A stretch of 64,000 nucleotides of DNA from Pseudomonas sp. UBA2684 (GTDB lineage: Bacteria > Pseudomonadota > Gammaproteobacteria > Pseudomonadales > Pseudomonadaceae): assembly GCA_002354655.1 (NCBI GenBank), contig DELY01000017.1, positions 1-64,000 of the forward strand. The letters are read 5' to 3'. Below, piece by piece: positions 17,564-26,120 of this stretch. How positions within the stretch are numbered: the first letter of the stretch is position 1; each line of letters starts with the position of its first letter. The position numbers and the translations under genes were made by a program. The notes below the pieces were generated by a model, which made no database searches, was not told the origin of the DNA, and saw only the letters and a program-made list of their open reading frames with translations.

Positions 17564-17774
17564 CCGAGGTCGCCGACAGCCGTAAGGCCCAGGCGTGAAA
17601 AGGGAAGCAGGTGCGTCGCTGTCGCCTCGACAGCCGCAAAGCCTGCGCTGCCCCCGCAACGGTAACCGACAGCGCTGAAGCGATAACCGCTTCAGCGCGC
17701 GTGCTCTCAAACACCACTGGGTTCGCCTGGGAAGGTGAGAACACGCCAGTCGGCAGCCCGGAGACCTGCCTCGG
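17564..17774 (+). ncRNA. cobalamin riboswitch
   Basis: A full adenosyl/aquo-cobalamin riboswitch upstream of btuB. CCGAGG (17564-17569) pairs with CCTCGG (17769-17774) as stem P1. The conserved core reads GAAAAGGGAAGCAGGTG, then GCTGCCCCCGCAACGGTAA, and near the 3' end CGCCAGTCGGCAGCCCGGAGACCTGCC, the B12-box region. When B12 is plentiful these elements usually block expression of transport genes. The effector output is probably the ribosome-site hairpin just before btuB. Confidence 0.93.
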
Positions 17775-17851
17775 TGCAATTTGATAGGTGTTGCGGAGGG
17801 CATCACCGTCAAGCGCTGGCCGCTTGCGATTGCCCGTGCTTGCCCCTGCCC

Positions 17852-17879
17852 TCCTCAAAAGACGTCTCCCTTTTGAGGA
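17852..17879 (+). promoter_or_regulatory. btuB: hairpin sequestering the btuB ribosome-binding site
   Basis: TCCTCAAAAG (17852-17861) and CTTTTGAGGA (17870-17879) form a perfect 10-bp stem with an 8-base loop. The right arm contains the Shine-Dalgarno GAGGA that sits 7 bases before the btuB ATG. In E. coli btuB, B12 binding stabilises a comparable ribosome-site hairpin, so this is the likely expression platform, acting on translation. No T-tract follows, so a terminator is unlikely. Confidence 0.65.
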
Positions 17880-17886
17880 TTTATCG

Positions 17887-19779
17887 ATGAAACTGTCCCG
17901 TATCGCCTTGGCCGTGGCGTTGTTGCCATTAGCGGCTCACGCCGAGCCAACCACCACCCCAACGACCGCAGTGAACCTGCAACCGCTCATCGTCACCTCC
18001 GGACGCGCTGTAGAACCCGTCCAACAGGCGACAGCGGCCACCACGGTCTTTACCCGCAAGGATATCGAGCGCCTGCAAGTGCGCAGCGTGGCTGAGCTAC
18101 TTGAGCGCGTCCCAGGCGTCAGCGTCAGCCGTACCGGCGGTGCGGGTAGCCAAACCGGTCTGTTCGTCCGCGGCACGTCGACTGCGCAAACCCTGGTGCT
18201 GGTAGATGGCCAACGCATTGCTGCCGCCTCCAGCGGCACCAGCAGCCTGGAGTTTCTCAGCCCGGAGCAGATCGAACGGGTCGAAGTGGTACGCGGCGCG
18301 CGCTCGGCACTCTACGGCTCGGACGCCATTGGCGGCGTTATCCAGATATTCACCCGCCAAGGCAGCGGCGACGGGCTGAAGCCCTACGTTCGCCTTGGCG
18401 CTGGCAGCAACCAGACCTTCGAGCGCAGCCTTGGCCTGTCCGGCGGCGACGCGCAAACCCGCTTCAACCTGGGCGCTGCGCTCGATGAAACCCAAGGCAT
18501 CGATGCCACGCGTGACAGCTTCGGCGCCAACGGCGATGACGATGCCTACCGCAATCAATCGCTGAGTCTGAATGTCTCGCACCGTTTCAACGATGACCTG
18601 CAGATCGGCTTCAGCGCACTCGACCAACGCGGCCAAGCCGAGTTTGAGGACATCTTCAGCACCTCTCTGCCCACCACCGATTTCCAGCTCAGCAGCCTGT
18701 CTAGTTTCATCGACGCCAACCTCAACGATGCCTGGAATAGCCGCCTGGAAATCGGCCACAGCGAGGACAAGCGCGACACTGGCAACGATCAGCCGCAAGC
18801 CGGCGCAGATGCTTTCTACAGCTTCAACACCTACCGCGATTCACTTAACTGGGTGAATACCCTGGCACTGAGCGACAACCAGCAAGTGCTGCTGGGCGCC
18901 GATTGGTACGAAGATCGTCTGCGCAGCAACACGGATTTTGTCGAAGACTCGCGCTGGAACCAGGCGGCATATATTCAGCACCGCTACAAGGCTGAACACT
19001 TCTCGACCGAACTGGGCCTGCGCCATGACAAGAACCAGCAGTTCGGTAGCGAGAACACCTGGAACGCCGCGTTGACCCTGCCGTTCAACGACGACAACGA
19101 CCTGATCCTGTCCTACAGCGAAGGCTTCCGCGCGCCGACCTTCAACGATCTGTACTACCCAGATTTCTGCTTTTCGGGTTTCTGCTTCCCAAGCGCCAAT
19201 CCCGACCTCAAGCCAGAAATGTCCAAAAGCTACGAAGCGCAATGGCGTAGTCGCTACAGCGAAACCGGTGCGCTGGAGCTGTCGCTGTACCGCATCGACC
19301 TGGAAGACGCGATTGTGCTCGACCAGAACTTCATCCCGCAGAACGTGCAGACGGCACGGATCAATGGCTTCGAAGCCGCGCTCAAACAGGAGCTGTTCGG
19401 CTGGCAGGGTAACCTGGCACTGGCCTTGATCGACCCACGGGATCGCGACACTGGCCACACCCTCGCCCGCCGCGCCAAGCGCACACTGAGCCTGGACCTG
19501 GATCGCCAGTTCGGCGCGTTTGCCGTCGGCACCAGTTGGCGTGCGGTCAGCGGCCGCTATGACGATGCCGACAACGACACAGAACTGGCTGGCTATGGCT
19601 TGTTTAGCCTGCGCGGCAAGTGGCAAGCCAGCCAAGAAGTAGCGTTCGATCTGAAGCTGAACAACCTGTTCGACAAGGACTATGCCGAGGCGACCTACAG
19701 CACAAGCAACGGGCGCTTTGGCTACAACAGCGAAGGCCGTACCGCACTGTTTGCCGTGACTTGGACGCCTCAGCTCTGA
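17887..19779 (+). CDS. btuB: TonB-dependent vitamin B12 receptor
   Basis: A 630-residue outer-membrane receptor. Signal peptide to about AAHAE (residue 19), then a TonB-box-like stretch (LQPLIVTSG). Plug domain about 35-150 has RSVAELLERVPGV, LFVRGTSTAQTLVLVDG and VEVVRGARSALYGSDAIGGVIQIFT. A 22-strand barrel ends in Phe-rich ALFAVTWTPQL. Barrel sequence and the upstream cobalamin riboswitch identify it as BtuB-type. It brings cobalamins into the periplasm using TonB energy. A btuF-like binding-protein gene faces it, but no btuCD ABC genes are in the window. ATG 17887 is preceded by TGAGGA held in a hairpin. Confidence 0.92.
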   Translation: MKLSRIALAVALLPLAAHAEPTTTPTTAVNLQPLIVTSGRAVEPVQQATAATTVFTRKDIERLQVRSVAELLERVPGVSVSRTGGAGSQTGLFVRGTSTAQTLVLVDGQRIAAASSGTSSLEFLSPEQIERVEVVRGARSALYGSDAIGGVIQIFTRQGSGDGLKPYVRLGAGSNQTFERSLGLSGGDAQTRFNLGAALDETQGIDATRDSFGANGDDDAYRNQSLSLNVSHRFNDDLQIGFSALDQRGQAEFEDIFSTSLPTTDFQLSSLSSFIDANLNDAWNSRLEIGHSEDKRDTGNDQPQAGADAFYSFNTYRDSLNWVNTLALSDNQQVLLGADWYEDRLRSNTDFVEDSRWNQAAYIQHRYKAEHFSTELGLRHDKNQQFGSENTWNAALTLPFNDDNDLILSYSEGFRAPTFNDLYYPDFCFSGFCFPSANPDLKPEMSKSYEAQWRSRYSETGALELSLYRIDLEDAIVLDQNFIPQNVQTARINGFEAALKQELFGWQGNLALALIDPRDRDTGHTLARRAKRTLSLDLDRQFGAFAVGTSWRAVSGRYDDADNDTELAGYGLFSLRGKWQASQEVAFDLKLNNLFDKDYAEATYSTSNGRFGYNSEGRTALFAVTWTPQL

Positions 19780-19789
19780 CCGCCAGCAC

Positions 19790-19814
19790 GTAGCCCGGAT
19801 TGCATCCGGGCTAC
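19790..19814. repeat. perfect palindrome of the TAGCCCGGAT family
   Basis: GTAGCCCGGAT-TGC-ATCCGGGCTAC is an 11-bp perfect inverted repeat with a 3-base loop, 11 bases after the btuB stop. This palindrome is a frequent intergenic element in Pseudomonas genomes. It may also end the btuB transcript. Confidence 0.65.
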
Positions 19815-19825
19815 GACTGCGCTGA

Positions 19826-19910
19826 CGTAGGTTGACGCTGAGCCTGCGAAGCCCAACGGTTATGCCTGCGATCACTATGCTGGGCTTCGCGCAGCTCAGC
19901 CCAACCTACG
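19826..19910. repeat. long imperfect inverted repeat between btuB and btuF
   Basis: The left arm (CGTAGGTTG..GCTGAGC..CGAAGCCCA, 19826-19855) pairs with the right arm (TGGGCTTCG..GCTCAGC..AACCTACG, 19881-19910) over about 24 of 30 positions. It could fold into a long hairpin on either strand. It sits between convergent btuB and btuF, a typical place for a two-way terminator or a small mobile palindrome. The CCCAACCTACG end is a common Pseudomonas repeat arm. Confidence 0.6.
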
Positions 19911-19932
19911 CGCGCGCGATACTCACCCCGCC

Positions 19933-20730
19933 TCAATGCGCCTTGGCCAGCGCCTGGCACAGGCGCTCGGTGGCCGTGAGCATCTGGAAGCTCGGTCGTT
20001 CCAGGCCCTTGTCCGGCACCTGCAACAGCTGATTACGCGCCACGGCCGCCAGCCGTGGCCAGGCGCGCCAGGCGTCCAGTTGCGCGCCGGTGCCGGCGAG
20101 GATCACCTCGGGATCGCGTTGCAGCACGGCCTCGACGCTGACCTGCGGCGCTGGCAAGTCGAGCTCGGCAAAGACGTTTTCGGCGCCGCAGACACGCAAC
20201 GCATCGCTGATGATCTGCCGCCCGCCGATGGTGTACAGCGGCGCGTCCCAGATCTGGTAGAACACCCGCAACGGCCGCTCGCGCCGGTAGCGCGCAGCCA
20301 GTTCGGCCAGGCGTTCGCTGAACTGCTGGCGAAGCCGCTGTCCCTGCTCGGCCCGGCCGATGCGCTTGCCGATCTCGGCAAACTGCTCGGCCAGGTGCGC
20401 CAGGTCGCGCGGCTCGGCGACCAACAGCGGGATGCCGAAACGCTCAAGTTGCTGGCGCTGGGCGCCGCTGATGCTGTCCGGCCAGAGCAACAGCAGGTCG
20501 GGCTGCAAAGCCAGCAGGCTTTCCAGTTCCAACTGGCCGTAGCGCCCCACGGACGGTAGATGGGCCAGAGCAGTCGGCCGCTCGCCACCATCCAGCACGC
20601 CGACCAGCAGATCGCGGGCGCCCAACTCGACGACAATTTCACTCAGCGACGGCGCCAGGCTGACCACTCGTTCGACCGCCTGCGCCGGCCAGACCAGGCA
20701 CGCGAGCAGACCGGCGAGCAGGCGGATCAT
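19933..20730 (-). CDS. btuF: periplasmic cobalamin-binding protein (BtuF-like)
   Basis: A 265-residue class III solute-binding protein. Signal peptide to about AQAV (residue 19). It begins RVVSLAPSLSEIVVELGARDLLVGVL and has VGRYGQLELESLLALQPDLLLLWPDS, the two-lobed BtuF/FepB fold with a rigid helix linker. A WD pair (QIWDAPLYTIGG) and DLPAPQVSVEAVLQRDPEVIL are visible. It would hold cobalamin in the periplasm for an ABC importer. Its ATG overlaps the upstream stop (TGATG), so translation is coupled to the membrane-protein gene. Convergent with riboswitch-controlled btuB. Vitamin B12 is the likely ligand; an iron chelate is the alternative. Confidence 0.8.
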   Translation of the reverse strand: MIRLLAGLLACLVWPAQAVERVVSLAPSLSEIVVELGARDLLVGVLDGGERPTALAHLPSVGRYGQLELESLLALQPDLLLLWPDSISGAQRQQLERFGIPLLVAEPRDLAHLAEQFAEIGKRIGRAEQGQRLRQQFSERLAELAARYRRERPLRVFYQIWDAPLYTIGGRQIISDALRVCGAENVFAELDLPAPQVSVEAVLQRDPEVILAGTGAQLDAWRAWPRLAAVARNQLLQVPDKGLERPSFQMLTATERLCQALAKAH

Positions 20731-21146
20731 CAGCCGAGCTGGCGGGGGATGCGGTAGAGGTAGAGCAGGACGATGCTGGAAATCGCCAGGAGGAACAGCG
20801 GAATCGCTTCCAGCCCGGCGAATACCGCGATGGCGGCAATCCAGGCCGGTAGGCCGGCGCCGAGAAAGGCCAGGCGCCGGCGGTTGGCCAGTTCCAACCA
20901 AGCAGCCGGCTCTTCAGGCGTGTCGAGGGCCTGCTCGGTGGCCACCAGCGCGCGTTTGTAGGCGCTGAACAGTGGCAGGCTGACGAACATCGAGGCCATG
21001 CCGGCGACGAACAGCGGCATGGCCAGCATGCCGAGTTGGCGGTCGGCGCCGAACAGCAAGTTGAGCACGAACAACGGGGCCAGGCTCAGCGCTAATTGTC
21101 GCCACCAGACCAGCGCCAACCGGCGGCGTACTTCGCTACGCGTCAC
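20730..21146 (-). CDS. small membrane protein of unknown function
   Basis: A 138-residue protein with four hydrophobic segments (about 17-32, 39-58, 90-108, 112-130), so an inner-membrane helical bundle, with basic N-terminus TRSEVRRR. I recognise no transport motif. It starts at GTG 21146, overlapping the ribA stop (GTGA), and its own stop overlaps the btuF start, so ribA, this gene and btuF form a coupled set. The same trio appears to be kept in other Pseudomonas (recalled, not checked). Possible role in cobalamin or flavin handling is only positional inference. Confidence 0.75.
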   Translation of the reverse strand: MTRSEVRRRLALVWWRQLALSLAPLFVLNLLFGADRQLGMLAMPLFVAGMASMFVSLPLFSAYKRALVATEQALDTPEEPAAWLELANRRRLAFLGAGLPAWIAAIAVFAGLEAIPLFLLAISSIVLLYLYRIPRQLG

Positions 21147-21763
21147 AGGCTTTCCTCGACCTCGCCCTGATGCAGGCTACCGAGCATGTGCCCGAGTTTG
21201 CCGGCCTTGGTCGCGAGGTACTTTTTGTTGTGCGGGTTATGGTCGATCTGCAACGGCACGCGAGTCGCCACGTTGATGCCCATGTCGCCCAGGGCTTTGA
21301 CCTTGCGCGGGTTGTTGGTCATCAACTTGAGCTGGGTAATGCCAAGGTGATCGAGCATCGGCAGGCAGATCGCGTAGTCACGCTGGTCGGCGCCAAAGCC
21401 CAGACGCTCGTTGGCCTCCACGGTATCGGCACCGGCGTCTTGCAGTTCGTAGGCGCGGATTTTGTTCAGCAAGCCTATCCCACGGCCTTCCTGGCGCAGG
21501 TACAGCAGCACGCCACGGCCTTCGCTGGCGATCGCACGCAACGCCGCTTCGAGCTGGAAACCACAGTCGCAGCGCAGGCTGAACAAGGCATCGCCGGTCA
21601 GGCATTCGGAATGCAGGCGACCCAATACCGGCGCACCGTCGGACACGTTGCCGTAGGTCAGCGCGACGTGCTCCTTGCCCGTGGCTTCTTCGAGGAAACC
21701 ATGCATGGTGAACACGCCAAACGGCGTAGGCAGCTGGGAGGCGGCGACGAACACGACAGACAC
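21143..21763 (-). CDS. ribA: GTP cyclohydrolase II
   Basis: A 206-residue enzyme opening GTP to 2,5-diamino-6-ribosylamino-4(3H)-pyrimidinone 5'-phosphate plus formate, the first step of riboflavin synthesis. Zinc ligands are exactly placed: C54, C65 and C67 in [17 protein letters not shown]. The catalytic [10 protein letters not shown] and [10 protein letters not shown] follow. Full length. This matters because the RibB-type fusion at 26165-27259 has lost these cysteines, so this stand-alone gene supplies the activity. It lies about 4.4 kb from the rest of the rib genes on the same strand. Confidence 0.96.
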   Translation of the reverse strand: MSVVFVAASQLPTPFGVFTMHGFLEEATGKEHVALTYGNVSDGAPVLGRLHSECLTGDALFSLRCDCGFQLEAALRAIASEGRGVLLYLRQEGRGIGLLNKIRAYELQDAGADTVEANERLGFGADQRDYAICLPMLDHLGITQLKLMTNNPRKVKALGDMGINVATRVPLQIDHNPHNKKYLATKAGKLGHMLGSLHQGEVEESL

Positions 21764-21877
21764 CGGATGCTCCTAAATAGGTATGGGGCTGATAATTTGC
21801 GAGGGCGGCATTGTAACAGCAGCCCTGGCTGGCGGGTCAGCCTGAATTACCGATGATAAGGATCGAACCCACGCTCA

Positions 21878-21890
21878 GAGGTTGTGAAAA
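21878..21890. repeat. solo end resembling the exbB-exbD miniature element
   Basis: GAGGTTGTGAAAA differs at one base from the 13-bp terminal repeat of the element at 38489-38666. Nearby bases (GATCGAGC) also resemble that element's left interior. No matching inverted end is seen before the protease gene, so at most this is a decayed remnant. Confidence 0.3.
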
Positions 21891-21941
21891 GATCGAGCAC
21901 CTGGAGGCGGTCGCAGTAGGCGAGCGTTGTTTCACCATCGC

Positions 21942-22589
21942 TCAATGCTTGGACTCCAGCACCAGCACATCCTGCTCGACACGCCAGCCGACGCGGCCAA
22001 GAAAACTCATGCCGAGCAGCGCTTCGGTCGGCGAACCGCCTTCCAGTATCACGGCCTCGACACCGAGCACTTCCAGGCTGCCGACCTTGACGCTGTCGAG
22101 TTTGACCTTCCAGCCGCGCACCGTGCCACTGGCGGTACTCACCTGCAGCGGCAGCCCGTTGACCCGGTAATCGATGCCCAGGCGCCGGGCATGGCCGTCG
22201 TTGAGGGCGATCGAGGTGGCGCCGGTGTCCACCAGAAACTGCACCGGATGCCCTTCCACCGAACCGGCTACCCAGTAATGCCCGCCAATGCCTTTGGCGA
22301 TGCTCAACTGGCGCTTGCTCGACTCGGCGAAGCCGTCGCTATATTCGCGGCTGAGGCTATAACTGCGCTCCACGCCGTCGACCCGCAACACCGCGCCACG
22401 GCTGTCGGCGCTGACCACCAGCACGCCGCCCGGGCCACTCTGGCCGACCTTCACCAGTTTGCGTTGACCGTCGACCACCAGCACCGCCGCGCCCGGAAAC
22501 AGGCCGACCACCTGCACCTGGGGCGCCGCCCACGCCAGCCCCGTAACCGCCAGCAGCGCGCCGGCACCCAGCACTTTCAGTCCACGCAT
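21942..22589 (-). CDS. retropepsin-like aspartic protease (TIGR02281 type)
   Basis: About 215 residues: a signal peptide or anchor (to about AWAA), an N-terminal beta-rich part, and a retroviral-type aspartyl protease domain in the second half with catalytic VDTGATSIAL and a later EALLGMSFLGRVGW. The family works as dimers in the periplasm; its substrates in Pseudomonas are unknown to me. A GTG four codons upstream (22601) is possible, but ATG 22589 has a better spaced GAGAAG. It follows a periplasmic binding-protein gene by 18 bases, so both may be co-transcribed. Confidence 0.8.
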   Translation of the reverse strand: MRGLKVLGAGALLAVTGLAWAAPQVQVVGLFPGAAVLVVDGQRKLVKVGQSGPGGVLVVSADSRGAVLRVDGVERSYSLSREYSDGFAESSKRQLSIAKGIGGHYWVAGSVEGHPVQFLVDTGATSIALNDGHARRLGIDYRVNGLPLQVSTASGTVRGWKVKLDSVKVGSLEVLGVEAVILEGGSPTEALLGMSFLGRVGWRVEQDVLVLESKH

Positions 22590-22607
22590 CAGGCTTCTCA
22601 CAATCCG

Positions 22608-23336
22608 TTAATCGAAGGGGTAAGGTTGCTGCCAGCGGGCAAACAGCGGACGCAGGCTGCCTTGCTCGACCAGCCGATCCATACGCTGGTCATACAGCTT
22701 CGCCAAGGCTCGCCCACGCGGGTTATCGGCAAAGCCAAGGTACATCGGCAGGCGGGTCAGTGCGGTAATCCGGAAACGCGCCGGATCGGCCGCGCGGCTC
22801 AGCACCTCCTCGACCTCGGTATGCGCATCGATATAAAAATCCGCATGGCGATGCTCCAGCATGCCGAGGATACCGCTACGGTGCTGAATTTCCTGGTAGT
22901 GCGTCAAGTTCGGCAGATAACGCTGGTAGGCATAGCCGCGCAGCCACACCAGGCGAAAACTACCGAGCGTGGCCAGCGTCGGCCGTGGTTGCTCGATCAG
23001 CCCCAGGGCCTGGATCTGATCGGCATCGTAATGCCAACGCGGGTAGATGACGTTCTCGCGGACCTCATCGAGGTAGGAGCCGACCCAGGCATCCGCTTCA
23101 CCGCGCTGCACCAGACCGATCGAGCGGGTGTAGGGCATGCTCTGGATACTCAAACGCACCCCGGCTGGCTCGAAAACCCGGCGCAAAATATCCCAGGCCA
23201 AGCCACTGCCATCGGCCTCGCTGTAATCCTCCCAAACGTCGCTGACCACCTGAATCTGCGCCGGCGGCCGCGACTCGGCCTGGGCCGCCATACCACCCAC
23301 GAGACTCAGCAATAACGCCAACCAGCAACCGCGCAT
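22608..23336 (-). CDS. periplasmic amino-acid-type binding protein (SBP_bac_3 fold)
   Basis: A 242-residue secreted protein with signal peptide to about MAAQAE. It has the family 3 binding-protein layout: VVSDVWEDYSEADGSGLAWDILRRVF near the start, SMPYTRSIGLVQRGEADAWVG, and a C-terminal RALAKLYDQRMDRLVEQGSLRPLF. No permease or ATPase genes lie nearby, so it may work as a lone sensor or scavenging protein rather than in an ABC importer. ATG 23336 with GAGG 7 bases upstream is chosen over GTG 23351. The ligand is unknown. Confidence 0.78.
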   Translation of the reverse strand: MRGCWLALLLSLVGGMAAQAESRPPAQIQVVSDVWEDYSEADGSGLAWDILRRVFEPAGVRLSIQSMPYTRSIGLVQRGEADAWVGSYLDEVRENVIYPRWHYDADQIQALGLIEQPRPTLATLGSFRLVWLRGYAYQRYLPNLTHYQEIQHRSGILGMLEHRHADFYIDAHTEVEEVLSRAADPARFRITALTRLPMYLGFADNPRGRALAKLYDQRMDRLVEQGSLRPLFARWQQPYPFD

Positions 23337-23402
23337 AGCTATCCTCGGCACTCATCAAGCCATCGCATGGCGGCATTTACCGCGCACTGTGCTCGGCTGG
23401 GT

Positions 23403-23915
23403 CTAGAAGCCCAACCCCGCGGCCAGGCCATTGGCCCAGCCCCACACCACCAGTTGCATGGCCAACCAGGCAAACACCCCGGCCAGCACATCGTCGAGCA
23501 TGATGCCGACGCCGCCATGTACATGCCGATCGATCCAGCGAATCGGCCACGGCTTGAGGATGTCGAACAGACGGAACATCAAAAAGCCTAGCAGCAACCA
23601 GCCCCAGCCTTCCGGCACCAACCAGAGGGTGATCCACATGCCGACCATTTCGTCCCAGACGATGCCTTCGTGGTCGTGCACGCGCAGGTCTTCGGCGACC
23701 TTACCGCACAGCCAGAAGCCGAACAGCATGGTGACGCCGAGCATCAGCCAGTAGCCCCAATCCGGCAGCATCTGCCACAGCGGAATGAACGGCAGCGCGA
23801 CCAGCGACCCCCAGGTACCCGGCGCTTTCGGCAAGGTGCCGGAGCCGAAACCAAAGGCCAGGAAATGCCACGGATTGCGCCATACCGACGGCGGCACTCT
23901 TACCGATTCAGTCAC
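23403..23915 (-). CDS. pgpA: phosphatidylglycerophosphatase A
   Basis: A 170-residue inner-membrane enzyme removing phosphate from phosphatidylglycerol phosphate to make phosphatidylglycerol. It contains WHFLAFGFGSGTLPKAPGTWGSL near the start, then DLRVHDHEGIVWDEMVGMWITL and PIRWIDRHVHGGVGIMLDDVLAG, all family signatures, plus three or four membrane segments. I start it at GTG 23915 (GGGAG 5 bases upstream), which overlaps the thiL stop by 8 bases. Classic nusB-thiL-pgpA order. Confidence 0.93.
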   Translation of the reverse strand: MTESVRVPPSVWRNPWHFLAFGFGSGTLPKAPGTWGSLVALPFIPLWQMLPDWGYWLMLGVTMLFGFWLCGKVAEDLRVHDHEGIVWDEMVGMWITLWLVPEGWGWLLLGFLMFRLFDILKPWPIRWIDRHVHGGVGIMLDDVLAGVFAWLAMQLVVWGWANGLAAGLGF

Positions 23916-24888
23916 TGTCACTCCCAAAATGTTGATAGCCTCGCGCCGGCGGCGTGATGCATTGACCCTGCTCGTCCAACAGTTGCACGCCCTGCCCGGC
24001 CGCGACGCGACCAATCACCCGCAGCGGCCATCCCGCCGCCTGGAGGCCCGCGAGCCGCTCTGGCGGCAGGGTAAAGGCCAACACATAGTCATCCCCGCCA
24101 CTCAGCGCGCAAGCACGCGCGGCCGCAGTGCCGAGCAGCGCCAGCAAACTTGCCGACAAGGGCAGTCGCGCCTGCTCGATCAGCAACGCCACAGCCGATG
24201 CCGCCGCGATATGCCCGCAATCGGCCAACAAGCCATCGGAAATATCCAGCGCCGCCGTGGCCTTGCCGCGCAATGCCTGGCCCAACGCCAACTGCGGTTG
24301 CGGCGACCAATAGCGCGCCAACAAGGGCTCGGCAATCGCGGCAGGCGCCTGCCGCTGGCCCAGCACCAACGGCAATGCGCCGGCGCCATCGCCCAACTCG
24401 CCGCCGACGCAGAGCAAATCGCCCACCTGGGCACCGCCGCGCGTCAGGGCCTGACCTTGTGGCACGCGGCCAAACACCGTGAGGGTCAAACTCAGCGGAC
24501 CGCGCGTGGTATCGCCGCCGATCAAGCGCACGCCACACGGGCGCGCCATCTGATCGAGCCCCTGGGCAAAGGCTTGCAGCCAGGCAGGCTCGGCGCTCGG
24601 CAAGGTCAATGCCAGGGTAAAGCCGATAGGCGTCGCGCCCATGGCGGCCAGATCGCTGACCGACACGCCCAGCGCACGCTGGCCCAACAGAAAAGGATCC
24701 GGCGACTCGGGGAAATGCACCCCGGCGACCAGGGTATCGGTCGACACGGCCAACTGCTCGCCAGCCGGCAGCGCCAGCAAGGCGCAGTCGTCGCCGATAC
24801 CCAACACCACGCCTTCGCCTGGCTGCGCACAAGACGCAGCGGCGAAGTAATGGCGGATCAGCTCAAACTCACCCAAAGGAAGTAACAA
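23908..24888 (-). CDS. thiL: thiamine-monophosphate kinase
   Basis: About 326 residues; phosphorylates thiamine monophosphate to the active cofactor thiamine diphosphate, which Dxs in this window uses. Motifs: FELIRHYFA at the start, GIGDDCALL, STDTLVAGVHFP, SVSDLAAMGATP, GGDTTRG, ALDISDGLLADCGH and SGGDDYVLAF. The start is unsure: there is no ATG. TTG at 24888 or TTG at 24876 (giving MGEFELIRHYF, closer to other Pseudomonas ThiL) are the options, and neither has a strong ribosome site. Overlaps pgpA downstream. Confidence 0.93.
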   Translation of the reverse strand: MLLPLGEFELIRHYFAAASCAQPGEGVVLGIGDDCALLALPAGEQLAVSTDTLVAGVHFPESPDPFLLGQRALGVSVSDLAAMGATPIGFTLALTLPSAEPAWLQAFAQGLDQMARPCGVRLIGGDTTRGPLSLTLTVFGRVPQGQALTRGGAQVGDLLCVGGELGDGAGALPLVLGQRQAPAAIAEPLLARYWSPQPQLALGQALRGKATAALDISDGLLADCGHIAAASAVALLIEQARLPLSASLLALLGTAAARACALSGGDDYVLAFTLPPERLAGLQAAGWPLRVIGRVAAGQGVQLLDEQGQCITPPARGYQHFGSDSD

Positions 24889-24996
24889 CCGCAGGGCGAG
24901 CGTTGCGAGTCAAATGCACAGTGCACGAGTAGTACATGAGCATGTTGAGGCTGATCTCAACGCGGCATGGCCGAGCGCAGTAGCGGTACATGGCGG

Positions 24997-25494
24997 TTAA
25001 CGCTTGTTGGCACGGACTTCATCGGCGCGCAGACGCGGCGCCAGTTTGTCCAGCACACCATTGACGAACTTGTGCCCGTCGGTAGCACCGAACACCTTGG
25101 CCAACTCGATGCCTTCGTTGATCACCACGCGGTACGGCACATCGATGCGGTTCTTCAGCTCGTAGGTCGAGAGCCGCAGAATCGATAGTTCGACCGGATC
25201 GATCTCGGCCAACGGACGATCCAGCAATGGCTCGAACGCCCCATCGATCTCGCTTTTCTGCCGCGGCACGCCATGCAGGATTTCGTGGAAGTAGGCACCG
25301 TCGACCGCACTGAAATCGTTATCGACGCGGAACTGCGCCTCGATTTCGTTCAGTTGCTGACCGGCGATATGCCAGGAATACAAAGCCTGCATGGCCAGGG
25401 TGCGCGCCTGACGGCGCGCCAAGGTCTTGGCGCTCGGCGCTTTCGGGCCTTTGCCTGCTTGCGGCTTGTGCGGGTTACCGTCGCCCTGGCTCAC
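24997..25494 (-). CDS. nusB: transcription antitermination factor NusB
   Basis: A 165-residue helical RNA-binding protein. With NusE (S10) it binds boxA in rRNA leaders and prevents premature termination. It has [39 protein letters not shown] and [33 protein letters not shown], all typical. A polar Gln/Lys-rich start of about 25 residues precedes the conserved fold. Start GTG 25494 overlaps the ribH stop (GTGA), so translation is coupled in the ribH-nusB-thiL order found across gammaproteobacteria. Confidence 0.95.
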   Translation of the reverse strand: MSQGDGNPHKPQAGKGPKAPSAKTLARRQARTLAMQALYSWHIAGQQLNEIEAQFRVDNDFSAVDGAYFHEILHGVPRQKSEIDGAFEPLLDRPLAEIDPVELSILRLSTYELKNRIDVPYRVVINEGIELAKVFGATDGHKFVNGVLDKLAPRLRADEVRANKR

Positions 25495-25967
25495 TTGGCC
25501 TCCAACTGCGCCAGCAGGCTGACCATTTCCAGAGCAGAAAGAGCGGCTTCGGCGCCTTTGTTACCGGCTTTGGTGCCGGAACGCTCGATGGCTTGTTCGA
25601 TGGAGTCGACGGTCAGTACGCCGAAGGCCACCGGCACCCCGAACTCCATGGACACCTGGGCCAGGCCCTTGGTGCACTCGCCCGCCACGTATTCGAAGTG
25701 CGGAGTACCACCCCGAATCACCGCACCAAGGGCGATGATCGCGGCGAACTCGCTGCGCTGCGCGACTTTCTGCGCGACCAACGGAATTTCGAACGCACCC
25801 GGAGCCCGGATGATGGTGATGTCGCTTTCGCTCACGCCATGGCGCACCAGGGCGTCAACGGCGCCGCTTACCAGGCTTTCGACAACGAAGCTGTTGAAGC
25901 GGCCGACCACCAGGGCGAAGCGGCCTTTAGGGGCAATGAAGGTACCTTCGATGGTCTTCAGGGTCAT
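25491..25967 (-). CDS. ribH: 6,7-dimethyl-8-ribityllumazine synthase
   Basis: A 158-residue enzyme that condenses 5-amino-6-ribitylaminouracil with 3,4-dihydroxy-2-butanone 4-phosphate, the penultimate riboflavin step. Conserved: [48 protein letters not shown] and [28 protein letters not shown]. It assembles into pentamers or icosahedra. Full length. Separated from ribBX by about 200 bases holding a palindromic repeat and coupled downstream to nusB. Confidence 0.96.
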   Translation of the reverse strand: MTLKTIEGTFIAPKGRFALVVGRFNSFVVESLVSGAVDALVRHGVSESDITIIRAPGAFEIPLVAQKVAQRSEFAAIIALGAVIRGGTPHFEYVAGECTKGLAQVSMEFGVPVAFGVLTVDSIEQAIERSGTKAGNKGAEAALSALEMVSLLAQLEAK

Positions 25968-26120
25968 AGCGGGTTCTCACAGTGTTTAAAGAGCCGGGGC
26001 ACGCAACGGCGCACCCCGAAATTAAAAATCAGTCCCGTTCAGCGCTTCGCGACTTCCCTCAAGGGAAAACAGCACGCGTTGCGACTAGCCGACTGCACCC
26101 TCATCCGGCGCTTGGCGCCA

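Noticed and set aside
21840..21900. GGATCGAACCC resembling a tRNA T-arm
   Set aside because: No acceptor stem, D-arm or anticodon arm can be built around it on either strand.
21927..23315. A 462-codon plus-strand frame across the protease and binding-protein genes
   Set aside because: It is antisense to two well-supported genes and has biased composition with no recognisable domain.
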